From NCBI RefSeq assembly GCF_001457025.1, contig NZ_KQ758600.1:1-64000 (forward strand): a stretch of DNA of 64,000 nucleotides. Reading direction: 5' to 3'. Positions 1 to 9,576 of this stretch are shown here, one piece after another; positions within the stretch are counted from its first letter, which is position 1; the number at the start of each line of letters is the position of its first letter. The translations under genes and the position numbers were made by a program. The notes under the pieces are model-generated. The model saw only the letters and a program-made list of their open reading frames with translations. It was not told where the DNA came from and did not search any database. This DNA comes from Pseudarthrobacter enclensis (GTDB lineage: Bacteria > Actinomycetota > Actinomycetes > Actinomycetales > Micrococcaceae).

Positions 1-338
1 GCCCAGCCATCGAGGCCCCCCACAGATGCCCTATCAGATAACGCACCTAACACCCCCAGTTAGGAACACCAACTGATAGCGCAACCCCACCCACGTTCCG
101 CTCCTGGCCGGGCACGCGTTGTTGGGGGAGCCCGACACGGGAGGGTTCGGGTTGGTGTGAAGATCCACACGATGCTGCCGCAGACGCCGACTCTGGCCCT
201 GCACGGAATCAGCCTCCCCTAGAATTGATGGAGATGTACGGACTTCGAAGCGCTTGATTCGGGTTGCGTAGGTACGAAACACGGATAAGAGCGGCTGCAG
301 TTTCGCCAGTGGTCGGCTCACAACAGGAGGAATCCATT
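1..338. other. Non-coding left flank
   Basis: No convincing coding region is seen before the start at 339. The stretch holds a nested inverted repeat (31-79) and a shorter imperfect dyad, GTGTG/CACAC, at 155-170. A purine-rich ribosome binding site, CAGGAGGA (about 324-331), sits just before the first gene. I could not pick a clear promoter for that gene. What lies to the left of the window is unknown. Confidence 0.6.
31..79. repeat. Nested inverted repeat
   Basis: The outer arms CTATCAG (31-37) and CTGATAG (73-79) are perfect complements. They enclose a second perfect dyad, CCTAAC (46-51) and GTTAGG (59-64), with a 7-nt loop. There is no T tract, so it is not a canonical terminator. It could terminate transcription from a gene to the left of the window or be a protein-binding site. 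Confidence 0.5.
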
Positions 339-2117
339 ATGGCCGAACACGGCGGAGGAAACCGCGGGAACGACCGCGGAGCGTTCCGGGGCAACAACAA
401 CTCCGGTGGCGACCCGCGGGGCTTCCGTGGCCGCGGGAACCGGGAGAACAACGAACGTTCCTTTGGTGGCGGCGATCGTAAGCCGTTTGGTGATCGTCCG
501 CGCCGTGATGGTGATCAGGACCGTCGCAGCTTTGGCGATCGGGATCGTAAGCCGTTTGGTGATCGTCCGCGCCGTGATGGTGATCAGGACCGTCGCAGTT
601 TCGGTGATCGGGATCGTAAGCCGTTTGGTGACCGTCCGCGCCGTGATGGTGATCAGGACCGTCGCAGCTTTGGTGATCGCGATCGTAAGCCGTTTGGTGA
701 CCGTCCGCGTCGCGACGGTGACCAGGACCGCCGCAGCTTCGGCGACCGGGATCGCAAACCGTTCGGTGATCGCGATCGCAAACCGTTCGGTGACCGCGAT
801 CGCAAACCGTTCGGTGACCGCCCCCGTCGTGATGGTGACCAGGACCGCCGTAGCTTCGGTGATCGCGATCGTAAGCCTTTCGGTGATCGGGAGCGTAAGC
901 CGTTTGGTGGCCGTCCGCGCCGTGATGGTGACCAGGACCGCCGTAGCTTCGGTGACGGCGGGAACCGCCGGCCGTTCGGCGACCGGCAGGACCGGGACAG
1001 CCGCAGCTTTGACCGTGGCCCGGCCCGCGGAGGTGCCGAGCGCGGCCAGGGCCGCGGCGGCTTTGACCGCGACCCCCAGGATGAGCGTCACAAGCGTACG
1101 CACAACGCGTCGGATATCCGCAGCGCCAACCGTCCTGACCGCGAACGTTCACCGGAGATTGACGAGGACGTCACTGGCAAGGAACTGGACCGCGCCACAC
1201 AGCACCAGATCAAGACCCTCGAGTCCAGGAGCGCAGAGTGGGTGGCACGCCACCTGGTGATGGCCGGACGCTTGATCGACGAAGAACCGGAGCTGGCCTT
1301 CCAGCATGCCCTCGCTGCCAGCCGCCGCGGCGGCCGCCTTGGCGCCGTGCGCGAGGCGGTCGGCCTGACAGCCTACGCTGCCGGCCACTACGGTGAAGCG
1401 CTCCGCGAATTCCGCACCTACCGGCGCATCAGCGGCTCGAACGTCCACCTGCCCGTCATGGCTGACTGTGAGCGCGGCCTGGGCCGGCCTGACCGTGCCC
1501 TCGACGTGGCCAGGTCCGAGGAAGCCCAGGACCTCGACGCCCCCGGCAAGGTGGAATTGGCCATCGTGGCAGCCGGTGCCCGCACCGACCTGGGACAGCT
1601 GGACGCTGCGGTCGCCGAACTCGAGATCCCACAGCTGGACATGAACCGGGCTTTCTCCTACAGCCCGCGGCTGTTCCGCGCCTATGCCAACGCACTGTCG
1701 GCAGTAGGACGCAACGACGAGGCGGACAAGTGGAACAGGCAAGCCGTCGTGGCGGAAAACGCACTGGGCCAGGGAGTCGATGAAGAGCCCGACATCATTG
1801 ACCTGGGGTGGGACGAAGAAGAGGAAGCCCGCGAAGAGGCTGAACGCCGCCGCCTGCGCGAGCACGCCCAGAGGGCATCCGCAGATGCCGAATCCGCTGA
1901 CCCCTCGGCGTCCCGCACCGCAGCGTCCTCAGACGCAGGCAGTGGAGACGGCGTCGACGAAAACGTCGACGACCAGGACTCCGACTACTTCACGTCCGAC
2001 GACGCCGAATCCGACGAAGACTCCGTCGAAGAGGATGAACCCGGCAGCGTGGAGGACGGCGATGACCAGGACGACGCTGACGCCGCCGAAACCGGCCGGA
2101 CCCGCCGGGAAGACTGA
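339..2117 (+). CDS. Repeat-rich TPR-like protein with acidic tail
   Basis: A 592-residue protein in three parts. Residues 1-45 are Gly/Arg/Asn-rich. About 46-210 consist of Arg/Asp/Gly/Phe repeats (KPFGDR, RRDGDQ and RRSFGD blocks). About 270-480 form an alpha-helical region resembling the tetratricopeptide-like protein found at this place in actinobacterial genomes (Rv1691 position). The last 100 residues are very acidic. ATG 339 was chosen because CAGGAGGA lies 7 nt upstream; the frame stays open to 264 without a ribosome site. Arg/Gly-rich disordered tails often bind RNA, but no catalytic motif is present and the function is unknown. The gene heads the operon that continues with the HAD phosphatase 5 bp downstream. 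The repeat section uses unusually many T-ending codons compared with its neighbours. Confidence 0.8.
   Translation: MAEHGGGNRGNDRGAFRGNNNSGGDPRGFRGRGNRENNERSFGGGDRKPFGDRPRRDGDQDRRSFGDRDRKPFGDRPRRDGDQDRRSFGDRDRKPFGDRPRRDGDQDRRSFGDRDRKPFGDRPRRDGDQDRRSFGDRDRKPFGDRDRKPFGDRDRKPFGDRPRRDGDQDRRSFGDRDRKPFGDRERKPFGGRPRRDGDQDRRSFGDGGNRRPFGDRQDRDSRSFDRGPARGGAERGQGRGGFDRDPQDERHKRTHNASDIRSANRPDRERSPEIDEDVTGKELDRATQHQIKTLESRSAEWVARHLVMAGRLIDEEPELAFQHALAASRRGGRLGAVREAVGLTAYAAGHYGEALREFRTYRRISGSNVHLPVMADCERGLGRPDRALDVARSEEAQDLDAPGKVELAIVAAGARTDLGQLDAAVAELEIPQLDMNRAFSYSPRLFRAYANALSAVGRNDEADKWNRQAVVAENALGQGVDEEPDIIDLGWDEEEEAREEAERRRLREHAQRASADAESADPSASRTAASSDAGSGDGVDENVDDQDSDYFTSDDAESDEDSVEEDEPGSVEDGDDQDDADAAETGRTRRED
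480..965 (+). repeat. In-frame 69-bp and 24-bp tandem repeats
   Basis: Units of 69 bp (23 codons) start at 480, 549, 618, 687, 804 and 897. Short 24-bp units (8 codons, KPFGDRDR or KPFGDRER) sit at 756, 780 and 873. The first units differ at only a few positions; units 480 and 549 differ at three, all near the unit end. The short unit equals the long unit with its middle removed. This pattern fits recent slippage or unequal recombination. All length changes are multiples of three, so the reading frame is kept. Confidence 0.95.
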
Positions 2118-2122
2118 GCCGG

Positions 2123-3112
2123 ATGAGTGACGTGTCCCTGATTTCGCGGTTCGACGCCCTCCTGTCAGACCTGGACGGCGTGGTGTACGCAGGCCCCCAT
2201 GCCATTCCCGGTGCCGTGGAGTCGCTGAAGCGGCTGTCCGGCCTGGGCGTGGGACTGGGCTACGTCACCAACAACGCATCCCGGTCCCCGGCCGAGGTGG
2301 CGGCCCACCTCCGCGAACTGGGAGCGCCGGCGGAGGACGACCAGGTGGTCAGCTCCTCGCAGGCGGCTGCTGAGCTGCTGGCCTCGCGCCTGGCCCCCGG
2401 GTCCAGGATCCTCATCACCGGCAGCGCCGCGCTGGCCCGGGAAATCGAGCTGGTGGGCCTCACCCCGGTCCACAGCCAGGACGAGGAACCCGTTGCCGTG
2501 GTGCAGGGCTTCAATCCGGGCATCGGCTGGAAGGACCTGGCGGAAGCGGCGTACGTGGTGTCCGCCGGAGCGTTCTGGGTGGCAACCAATACAGACATGT
2601 CCATCCCCCAGGCCAGGGGCATCGCGCCCGGCAACGGCACCCTGGTGGCGGCAGTTACGGCGGCCACCGGCAAGACGCCCCTCGTCGCAGGCAAGCCCGA
2701 GGCGCCGCTGTTCCACTCCGCCGCGAAGCGCTTGGGCGCCGAACGTCCGCTCGTGGTCGGCGACCGGCTGGACACAGACATCCTGGGCGGGAACAACGCC
2801 GGCTTCGCCACGGTGGCCGTCCTGACAGGCGTCGACACGCGTGAGACCATCCTGGCTGCGCGGGCCGCGGAACGGCCGGACTACCTCATCGGCTCCCTGG
2901 AGGACCTGTACCGCCCCTATCCCGAGGTGGCGCACGACGACGGCACGTACGTGTGCGGGGAAGCCACCGCCCGCGTCGCAAACGGCGCCGTGGGCGTCAT
3001 TGGCAGCCGCGACAACCTCGACTCCTGGCGGGCCGCGTGTGGCGCCTGGTGGGCCGCCACTCCCGATGCCGCATCGGCGAAGGCGCCCAACCTGGCCTGG
3101 CTGGATCACTAG
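2123..3112 (+). CDS. HAD-superfamily phosphatase, NagD/PGP type
   Basis: 329 residues. The N-terminal DLDGVVYAG motif gives the nucleophile Asp and acid/base Asp of HAD hydrolases. TNN follows about 30 residues later (motif II region). A conserved GKPEAPLF lysine region and VVGDRLDTDI (motif IV, Mg binding) come near residues 195-220. The spacing indicates the C2 cap of the NagD/4-nitrophenylphosphatase/phosphoglycolate phosphatase group. The likely role is dephosphorylating small metabolites in the cytoplasm; the substrate cannot be read from sequence. The C-terminal 60 residues extend beyond the catalytic core. The gene is 5 bp after the repeat protein and 9 bp before the next gene, matching the Rv1692 position. 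Confidence 0.85.
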   Translation: MSDVSLISRFDALLSDLDGVVYAGPHAIPGAVESLKRLSGLGVGLGYVTNNASRSPAEVAAHLRELGAPAEDDQVVSSSQAAAELLASRLAPGSRILITGSAALAREIELVGLTPVHSQDEEPVAVVQGFNPGIGWKDLAEAAYVVSAGAFWVATNTDMSIPQARGIAPGNGTLVAAVTAATGKTPLVAGKPEAPLFHSAAKRLGAERPLVVGDRLDTDILGGNNAGFATVAVLTGVDTRETILAARAAERPDYLIGSLEDLYRPYPEVAHDDGTYVCGEATARVANGAVGVIGSRDNLDSWRAACGAWWAATPDAASAKAPNLAWLDH

Positions 3113-3115
3113 ACT
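3110..3115 (+). promoter_or_regulatory. Candidate -10 box before small ORF
   Basis: TAGACT overlaps the stop codon of the HAD gene and lies 6 nt before the ATG at 3122. The spacing matches other starts in this window that look leaderless. The GAAGGG in between could instead serve as a ribosome site. No -35 is evident. Confidence 0.35.
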
Positions 3116-3121
3116 GAAGGG

Positions 3122-3346
3122 ATGACTGAGCTGACCGGACCGGAAGAACCAGCAGCCCAGCCGTCCCCGGACTGGCCAGTGCTGGACGCTGCAGCAATCA
3201 GTGACTCCGCCGTTTCGCAGGCCCTGGCCGCCTTGGACGGTCTCCCGGGAACGCCCGTGGAGCACCATGAGGAAACCTACGCGCTGCTGCATGACGGGCT
3301 GCTCGCTGCCCTCGACAGCCCCGGCACGGAAGGCGGGACTGCCTGA
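3122..3346 (+). CDS. Small conserved hypothetical protein
   Basis: 74 residues with no recognisable domain, acidic and Ala/Pro-rich at the N-terminus. It occupies the place of the small Rv1693 gene between the HAD phosphatase and tlyA. Its TGA stop overlaps the tlyA ATG (TGATG), implying translational coupling. GAAGGG just before the ATG may act as a ribosome site. The conserved position supports it being real; the function is unknown. Confidence 0.7.
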   Translation: MTELTGPEEPAAQPSPDWPVLDAAAISDSAVSQALAALDGLPGTPVEHHEETYALLHDGLLAALDSPGTEGGTA

Positions 3347-4161
3347 TGGCCGCACGCCTCGACCAGGCCCTGGTGGCGCGCGGCCTTGCCAGGTCCCGGA
3401 CCCACGCTGCTGCCCTGATCGCCGAAGGGAAAGTCAGCTCCGGAGGCACCGTCCTCACCAAGGCGTCCCTGCAGGTGGACGACGGCCGCGACCTCTCCAT
3501 CCAGCAGGATGACCGGGACACCTACGCCAGCCGTGCCGGCCACAAGCTGGCCGGGGCCCTCGACGCTTTCCCGGAGGTCTCCGCCCAAGGCAAACGGTGC
3601 CTGGACGCGGGAGCATCCACCGGGGGCTTCACCGATGTCCTGCTCAGGCGGGGTGCCGCGCAGGTGGTGGCTGTCGACGTCGGCCATGGCCAGCTGGTGC
3701 CGCAGCTCCGCAACGACCCGCGCGTGGACGTCCATGAGGGCATGAACGTGCGGTACATGGGACCGGCGGACATCGGCGGTCCTGCCGCACTGACGGTGGC
3801 GGACCTGTCCTTCATCTCCCTCACCCTCGTGGTCCGGCCCCTCGCGGAATGCACCGTGCCTGGCGGGGACCTGGTGCTGATGGTCAAGCCCCAGTTCGAG
3901 ATCGGTAAGGACCGGCTGGGACGCACCGGCGTGGTCACGTCCGAACGTGAGCGCCGGATGGCGGTGGAGAAGGTGGCGACGGCGGCCCTCGATGCCGGGC
4001 TGGACCTGTGCGGCCTTGCGGTCAGCCCGTTGCCCGGCCAGGACGGAAACGTCGAATACTTCCTGTGGATAAAACGCAGGATCACCCAAGACTTGCCTAA
4101 GATCGAAGAGCGGGAGGCGGCGGCAGCTGCCTTGCTCGGACAAATCTGGCCGAACCACTAG
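3346..4161 (+). CDS. tlyA: TlyA family 16S/23S rRNA 2'-O-methyltransferase
   Basis: 271 residues. An S4 RNA-binding domain (residues 1-60, RLDQALVARGLARSR) precedes an FtsJ-like methyltransferase domain. The SAM-binding loop is LDAGASTGGF (about 86-95). The catalytic tetrad typical of the fold can be placed at K67 (GHKL), D154 (ADLSF), K181 (VKPQFE) and E237 (NVEYF). Characterised members 2'-O-methylate cytidines in 16S and 23S rRNA and confer capreomycin sensitivity. The start overlaps the stop of the small upstream ORF, and nadK follows after 13 bp. Confidence 0.92.
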   Translation: MAARLDQALVARGLARSRTHAAALIAEGKVSSGGTVLTKASLQVDDGRDLSIQQDDRDTYASRAGHKLAGALDAFPEVSAQGKRCLDAGASTGGFTDVLLRRGAAQVVAVDVGHGQLVPQLRNDPRVDVHEGMNVRYMGPADIGGPAALTVADLSFISLTLVVRPLAECTVPGGDLVLMVKPQFEIGKDRLGRTGVVTSERERRMAVEKVATAALDAGLDLCGLAVSPLPGQDGNVEYFLWIKRRITQDLPKIEEREAAAAALLGQIWPNH

Positions 4162-4174
4162 AGAGCGGAACCTG

Positions 4175-5230
4175 ATGAGCAGGCGTGTACTGGTCCTCGC
4201 CCACACCGGCCGCGAGGAATCGCTGAAAGCCGCCTGGGAGGCCTGTGCCCTGCTGCATGCTTCGGGAATGGTCCCGGTCATGCAGGAATCCGAACTGGAT
4301 GACATGGAACGGTTCTTCGGCCACCTCGCCCAGCCTGTCGAGGTCCTCCACGACCATGTCCGGTTGCCGGATGTGGAACTGGTGATGGTCCTCGGCGGCG
4401 ACGGAACCATCCTGCGCGCGGCCGAGCTGGTCCGGGAGGTGGACGTTCCGCTGCTGGGCGTCAACCTCGGCCATGTCGGGTTCCTCGCCGAGAGCGAACG
4501 CGCCGACCTCGCCCAGACCGTGGAGTGGATTGCCAGCCGTGAGTACACGGTGGAGGAGCGGATGACCATCGACGTCCAGGTCTGGGTGCGTGGACAGAAG
4601 ATCTGGCACACCTGGGCTTTGAACGAGGCCGCCATCGAGAAGGCCAACCGGGAGCGGATGCTGGAGGTGGTCACGGAGGTGGACGAACGCCCGCTGACGT
4701 CCTTCGGCTCCGACGGCATCGTGCTGGCCACCCCCACGGGCTCCACCGCCTACGCGTTCTCCGCCGGTGGTCCCGTCGTGTGGCCGGAAGTGGAGGCCCT
4801 GGTCATTGTCCCCATCAGCGCCCATGCCCTGTTCGCCAAGCCCCTGGTGGTCTCACCCCGGTCCAGGCTGGCCGTCGAGGTCCTGAGCCGCACCGACGCC
4901 CAGGGCGTGCTGTGGTGTGACGGCAGGCGCTCCGTGGACCTGCCGCCAGGCGCCCGGGTGGAGGTCACCAAGTCCGCCACTCCCGTGCGGCTGGCCCGGA
5001 CCCACCAGACCCCGTTCTCCGCCAGGCTGGTCCGCAAATTCGAGCTTCCCATCCACGGCTGGCGCGGCCCGGTGCCCAAGGCTGACGCCGTCCACACCGG
5101 CCCCATCCCCGTGGTCCGCACGCCGCGTCCCATGCCGCCGCTCCAGGTGCCGCAAACCCCGGAACCGCAGGCCGCAGGACCCCACGCGGACCGGCCGGAC
5201 GCTGACCCTGATCCGTCGACAGCAAAGTGA
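4175..5230 (+). CDS. nadK: NAD kinase
   Basis: 351 residues. It phosphorylates NAD to NADP in the cytoplasm. The GGDGT motif is at residues 74-78, NE at 150-151, and the glycine-rich TPTGSTAY block begins near 186; all are hallmarks of the ATP/polyphosphate NAD kinase family. About 50 C-terminal residues beyond the core are Pro-rich and look disordered. Start ATG 4175 is preceded by GAGAGCGGAACC. recN follows with a 4-bp gap, as in other actinobacteria (Rv1695-Rv1696). Confidence 0.95.
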   Translation: MSRRVLVLAHTGREESLKAAWEACALLHASGMVPVMQESELDDMERFFGHLAQPVEVLHDHVRLPDVELVMVLGGDGTILRAAELVREVDVPLLGVNLGHVGFLAESERADLAQTVEWIASREYTVEERMTIDVQVWVRGQKIWHTWALNEAAIEKANRERMLEVVTEVDERPLTSFGSDGIVLATPTGSTAYAFSAGGPVVWPEVEALVIVPISAHALFAKPLVVSPRSRLAVEVLSRTDAQGVLWCDGRRSVDLPPGARVEVTKSATPVRLARTHQTPFSARLVRKFELPIHGWRGPVPKADAVHTGPIPVVRTPRPMPPLQVPQTPEPQAAGPHADRPDADPDPSTAK

Positions 5231-5234
5231 ACAC

Positions 5235-6974
5235 ATGCTTGAAGAACTGAGAATCCGCGACCTGGGCGTCATCACCGACGCGACCCTGCCGCTGGGCCCG
5301 GGACTGAGCGTGGTGACCGGTGAAACCGGTGCCGGCAAGACCATGGTGGTCACCGCCGTCGGCCTGCTGCTGGGTGCGCGCTCGGACGCGGGCGCCGTAC
5401 GGAGCGGCGCCAAGAGCGCCACCGCGGAGGCGGTGCTCAAGCTCGACGCCGGCCACCCCGCCCTGGCCCGCGCCGTCGAGGCCGGAGCGGAGGCGGAGGA
5501 GTTCGACGGCGGCGCGGAACTGATCCTGGCCCGCCGGCTGGGTGCGGACGGACGAAGCCGGGCGTTCCTGGGCGGCCGGGCGGCGCCCGTGGGCGTCCTC
5601 GCCGAGATCGGCGAATCCCTCGTGGTGGTCCATGGCCAGACGGACCAGATCCGGCTCAAGGGGGCCACCGCCCAGCGCGGGGCCCTGGACAAGTTCGCCG
5701 GGGAATCCCTGGCGAAGACGCTCGCCGCGTACCAGGACCTCTATAACCACTGGAAAGCCAGCCAAACAGAGCTGAACACCCTGCGCAACGATGCCCGCGA
5801 CAGGCTGCGGGAGGCGGAATCCCTGGAGGCCGCCCTTGCGGAAATCGACGAGGCCGCCCCCCAGCCGGGGGAGGACGAGCTGCTGAAGGCGGAAGCGGTC
5901 AAGTTGGCCAACGTGGAAGAACTCCGCATCGCCGCGTCTACGGCCCACCAGGCGCTCATCGCCGAGGACTTCGGCGAGGCAGGCGACGCCACCACCCTGG
6001 TGGATTCCGCGAAGCGCACGCTGGAGCACGTGGCCGAACACGACGCCGACCTCGGCGCCGCCGCGGCCCGGCTCGCCGAAGTGGGTTTCCTGCTCAACGA
6101 CATTGCCACCGAACTGGCCAGCTACCAGGCCGGACTGGACTCGGAAGGGCCCGAGCGGCTGGCCGAGATCGAGGACCGGCGGGCGTCGCTGGCCAAACTG
6201 GTGCGCAAATACGCCCCCACCATCGACGAAGTCCTTGAGTGGGCGGAAAGGGCCAGGGCCCGCTTCGACGAACTGCAGGACGACTCCACCCGGATTGAAA
6301 CGCTGGAAGCGGAGGTGGCCCGCGCAGAGGCGGACCTCACCCGCCAGGCGGCGGCCATCAGCAAGATCCGTACCAAGGCGGCCAAGGATCTCTCGGCCCG
6401 CGTCAGCGCCGAACTCAAGGCCCTGGCTATGGCGGACGCAACCCTGGTCATCAACCTCGAGCCCACCGGCCAGCTGGGACCGCACGGCGCCGACGACATC
6501 AGCTTCCTGCTGCAGCCGCATTCCGGGGCTCCAGCCAGGCCGCTGGGCAAAGGCGCTTCCGGCGGCGAACTCTCCCGCGTGATGTTGGCCATCGAGGTGG
6601 TGCTGGCCGCCGTGGATCCGGTGCCCACGTTCGTGTTCGATGAGGTGGACGCGGGCGTCGGCGGGCGTGCCGCCGTCGAGATCGGCCGGCGCCTTGCCAT
6701 GCTGGCCCGGCACGTCCAGGTGCTCGTGGTCACGCACCTGCCGCAGGTGGCCGCCTTCGCCGACCAGCACATCACGGTGACCAAAACCTCGGTCCGGGGC
6801 GCCGACGGCGGCACGGCCACCGGGTTCACCTCCAGTGATGTGCGCCTCCTCGACGGCGCGGAGCGGGTCCGCGAACTGGCCCGCATGCTGGCCGGCCAGG
6901 AGGATTCCGAATCGGCCCAGGCTCATGCCCAGGAACTGCTCGACGACGCGAAACTCCTGCCACAGAGGGCTTGA
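5235..6974 (+). CDS. recN: DNA repair protein RecN
   Basis: 579 residues. An SMC-like ATPase for double-strand break repair. It has Walker A GETGAGKT (29-36), long central coiled coils and a C-terminal head with signature [11 protein letters not shown] and Walker [12 protein letters not shown] (about D469). The frame is open upstream to 4917, inside nadK, but ATG 5235 starts the canonical [11 protein letters not shown] and lies 4 bp after the nadK stop, so the longer version is rejected. No LexA-type palindrome is visible upstream, consistent with expression from the operon. Confidence 0.95.
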   Translation: MLEELRIRDLGVITDATLPLGPGLSVVTGETGAGKTMVVTAVGLLLGARSDAGAVRSGAKSATAEAVLKLDAGHPALARAVEAGAEAEEFDGGAELILARRLGADGRSRAFLGGRAAPVGVLAEIGESLVVVHGQTDQIRLKGATAQRGALDKFAGESLAKTLAAYQDLYNHWKASQTELNTLRNDARDRLREAESLEAALAEIDEAAPQPGEDELLKAEAVKLANVEELRIAASTAHQALIAEDFGEAGDATTLVDSAKRTLEHVAEHDADLGAAAARLAEVGFLLNDIATELASYQAGLDSEGPERLAEIEDRRASLAKLVRKYAPTIDEVLEWAERARARFDELQDDSTRIETLEAEVARAEADLTRQAAAISKIRTKAAKDLSARVSAELKALAMADATLVINLEPTGQLGPHGADDISFLLQPHSGAPARPLGKGASGGELSRVMLAIEVVLAAVDPVPTFVFDEVDAGVGGRAAVEIGRRLAMLARHVQVLVVTHLPQVAAFADQHITVTKTSVRGADGGTATGFTSSDVRLLDGAERVRELARMLAGQEDSESAQAHAQELLDDAKLLPQRA

Positions 6975-7094
6975 ACCGGGGAAGGGGCGGGCCGCCCGGC
7001 GGGCGCACTGCCCTTGCCCGGGAGGTCCGCCGGGCTGCACACTGGAGCATTTGGGGAACAGTTCCGGACGACCCGTGGAAGGCTCAATTGATGA

Positions 7095-7100
7095 TAGGCT
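7095..7100 (+). promoter_or_regulatory. Candidate -10 box of pyrG
   Basis: TAGGCT lies 8 nt before GTG 7109. The surrounding 7060-7130 is less GC-rich than its flanks. If transcription begins 6-8 nt downstream, the mRNA would start at or beside the GTG. No good -35 is seen. Confidence 0.45.
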
Positions 7101-7108
7101 CGAATTCC

Positions 7109-8890
7109 GTGGTGCAGCGATCAAATTCCCGTGTAAATACCCGGTTCCCGGGCTCCTCCCAGACGACCAAGCACATTTTCGTGACCGGTGGCGTGGCGTC
7201 ATCGCTCGGCAAGGGACTCACGGCTTCCAGCCTGGGTCACCTCCTCCGGGCCCGCGGCCTGTCCGTCACGATGCAGAAGCTCGATCCCTACCTGAACGTG
7301 GATCCGGGCACAATGAACCCGTTCCAGCACGGCGAGGTCTTCGTGACCGACGACGGCGCCGAGACTGACCTGGACATCGGGCACTACGAGCGCTTCCTCG
7401 ATGAGAACCTCGAAGGCTCGGCCAACGTGACCACCGGCCAGGTGTACTCCACGGTGATCGCCAAGGAACGCCGCGGCGAGTACCTCGGCGACACCGTCCA
7501 GGTCATCCCGCACATCACCGATGAGATCAAGCGCCGCATGCGACTGCCCGCCGAAGGCAAGAGTGCCCCGGACGTCATCATCACCGAGATCGGCGGCACC
7601 GTGGGCGACATCGAGTCCCAGCCGTTCCTCGAATCGGCCCGCCAGGTACGCCAGGACATCGGGCGGAACAACGTCTTCTTCCTGCATGTTTCGCTGGTTC
7701 CGTACATCGGCCCGTCCCAGGAACTGAAGACCAAGCCCACGCAGCACTCCGTGGCCGCGCTGCGCTCCATCGGCATCCAGCCCGAAGCCATCGTCATCCG
7801 GTCGGACCGTGAGGTTCCCGAGGCCATGCGCGAAAAGATCGGCCGGATGTGCGACGTCGACATCGACGCCGTGGTCAACGCCGCCGACGCCCCCAGCATC
7901 TACGACATCCCCAAGACGCTGCACGGCCAGGGACTGGACTCCTACATCGTCCGCGCCCTGGACCTGCCGTTCAAGGACGTCGACTGGACCAGCTGGGACC
8001 GGCTCCTCGAAGCGGTGCACAACCCCAAGCACCACGTCGAAATCGCCCTCGTGGGCAAGTACATCGACCTGCCTGACGCCTACCTCTCGGTCACCGAAGC
8101 GCTGCGCGCCGGCGGGTTCGCGAACGAGGCCAAGGTCAAGATCCGCTGGGTCCCGTCCGATGAGTGCGAGACCCGCGACGGTGCCATCAGGGCGCTCGAC
8201 GGCGTCGACGCCATCTGCGTCCCGGGCGGGTTCGGCATCCGCGGCCTCGAAGGGAAGCTCGGAGCGCTCAAGTTCGCCCGTGAAACCAAGCTCCCGGTCC
8301 TGGGCCTCTGCCTCGGCCTGCAGTGCATGGTCATCGAGTACGCGCGCAACGTGGTGGGCCTGGAAGGCGCCTCCTCCAGCGAGTTCGAGCCCGACTCCAA
8401 GTACCCGGTCATCGCCACCATGGAAGAACAGCTCGAGTTCGTGGAAGGCGGCGGGGACCTCGGCGGCACCATGCGCCTTGGCCTGTACGAAGCCAAGCTC
8501 GACGAGGGCTCGGTCATCGCCGGAACCTACGGCAAGACCACCGTCAGCGAACGCCACCGGCACCGCTACGAGGTCAACAACAAGTACCGCCAGCAGATCG
8601 CGGACAAGGGCCTGGTCTTCTCCGGTACCTCGCCGGACGGCAAGCTCGTGGAATTCGTTGAACTGCCCGCTGACGTCCACCCGTACTACGTGGCCACCCA
8701 GGCCCACCCCGAGCTCAGCTCCCGGCCCACCCGCCCGCACCCGCTGTTCGCCGGCCTGGTGAAGGCAGCCCTGGAGCACCAGGGCGCGGACACCCGGGAC
8801 GGCGTGCAGCAGGCGGCCGGCAGCGCAACCGACACGGTTGCAGCCGAAGCCGGCGAGACCGCGGCATCGGGTACGGTTACCGCTAAGTAG
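7109..8890 (+). CDS. pyrG: CTP synthase
   Basis: 593 residues. It converts UTP to CTP using glutamine and ATP. The N-terminal amidoligase domain begins [16 protein letters not shown]. The C-terminal class I glutamine amidotransferase has its nucleophile in GLCLGLQ (C401) and a late HPEL histidine/glutamate. The frame is open to 6971, but residues before GTG 7109 do not resemble CTP synthase; [13 protein letters not shown] is the expected N-terminus. GTG 7112 is an equally possible start. The final 50 residues are an Ala/Thr-rich tail. The gene follows recN after 134 bp and likely has its own promoter. Confidence 0.95.
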   Translation: MVQRSNSRVNTRFPGSSQTTKHIFVTGGVASSLGKGLTASSLGHLLRARGLSVTMQKLDPYLNVDPGTMNPFQHGEVFVTDDGAETDLDIGHYERFLDENLEGSANVTTGQVYSTVIAKERRGEYLGDTVQVIPHITDEIKRRMRLPAEGKSAPDVIITEIGGTVGDIESQPFLESARQVRQDIGRNNVFFLHVSLVPYIGPSQELKTKPTQHSVAALRSIGIQPEAIVIRSDREVPEAMREKIGRMCDVDIDAVVNAADAPSIYDIPKTLHGQGLDSYIVRALDLPFKDVDWTSWDRLLEAVHNPKHHVEIALVGKYIDLPDAYLSVTEALRAGGFANEAKVKIRWVPSDECETRDGAIRALDGVDAICVPGGFGIRGLEGKLGALKFARETKLPVLGLCLGLQCMVIEYARNVVGLEGASSSEFEPDSKYPVIATMEEQLEFVEGGGDLGGTMRLGLYEAKLDEGSVIAGTYGKTTVSERHRHRYEVNNKYRQQIADKGLVFSGTSPDGKLVEFVELPADVHPYYVATQAHPELSSRPTRPHPLFAGLVKAALEHQGADTRDGVQQAAGSATDTVAAEAGETAASGTVTAK

Positions 8891-8916
8891 ACATCAGAAC
8901 AAAGAAGGACGGCGCG

Positions 8917-9576
8917 ATGCCTGGTACACCTGAAGCCACCCCTGTTCAACAGGTTTCGGATGCACCAAGCCCGCGCCGTCTTTTGTCTACCGAGAAGGTG
9001 TACCAGGGCCGCATCTGGGACGTGGTGAGCGATACGTTCCAGCTCTCCGAGTCCGGCGATGCCCTGACCCGGGACTACATCGACCACCCGGGAGCCGTGG
9101 CCATCCTTCCCATGAACACGGAAGGCCAGGTCCTGTTGCTCAAGCAGTACCGCCACCCCGTGGCCATGGACCTGTGGGAGGTTCCCGCCGGCCTGCTGGA
9201 TGTCGAAGGGGAAGACTTCGTGGCCGGCGCGGCCCGGGAACTCGCTGAGGAAGCCGACCTGTCGGCAGGCACCTGGAATGTGCTGGCGGACGTCTTCAAC
9301 TCGCCCGGCTCATCCAGCGAAGCCATCCGCATCTACCTGGCGCGCGACCTCACCGAGGTGCCCCACCATGAGCGGCATGAGCGCACCGACGAGGAAGCCG
9401 AAATCGAATTCCACTGGATCAGCCTCGATGATGCCGTCCAGTCGGTTTTGGCCGGCCGGCTGCACAACCCTTCGGCAGTGGTGGGAATCCTCGCCGCCGC
9501 GGCGGCCCGCAAGGACGATTATCACGGGCTGCGTCCCGCCGATGCACCCTGGCCCGCCCACCCCAGCCAGCGCTGA
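8917..9576 (+). CDS. Nudix hydrolase, ADP-ribose pyrophosphatase type
   Basis: 219 residues. The Nudix box core reads [11 protein letters not shown]. The upstream [20 protein letters not shown] and WEVPAGLLD are typical of the ADP-ribose pyrophosphatase branch, which cleaves ADP-ribose to AMP and ribose-5-phosphate. It sits 26 bp after pyrG with AAGGAC upstream of ATG 8917. Its TGA overlaps the xerD ATG by one base. The order pyrG-nudix-xerD equals Rv1699-Rv1701. Confidence 0.88.
   Translation: MPGTPEATPVQQVSDAPSPRRLLSTEKVYQGRIWDVVSDTFQLSESGDALTRDYIDHPGAVAILPMNTEGQVLLLKQYRHPVAMDLWEVPAGLLDVEGEDFVAGAARELAEEADLSAGTWNVLADVFNSPGSSSEAIRIYLARDLTEVPHHERHERTDEEAEIEFHWISLDDAVQSVLAGRLHNPSAVVGILAAAAARKDDYHGLRPADAPWPAHPSQR

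Noticed and set aside
480..965. CRISPR array
   Set aside because: The units are contiguous, lie in frame in a coding gene, and have no unique spacers.
318..1103. Long minus-strand and alternative-frame ORFs across the 5' repeats
   Set aside because: They are by-products of the in-frame repeats and GC bias; they have no ribosome site and low-complexity translations.
4917..5234. N-terminal extension of recN
   Set aside because: It lies inside nadK and does not match RecN, while ATG 5235 gives the canonical start.
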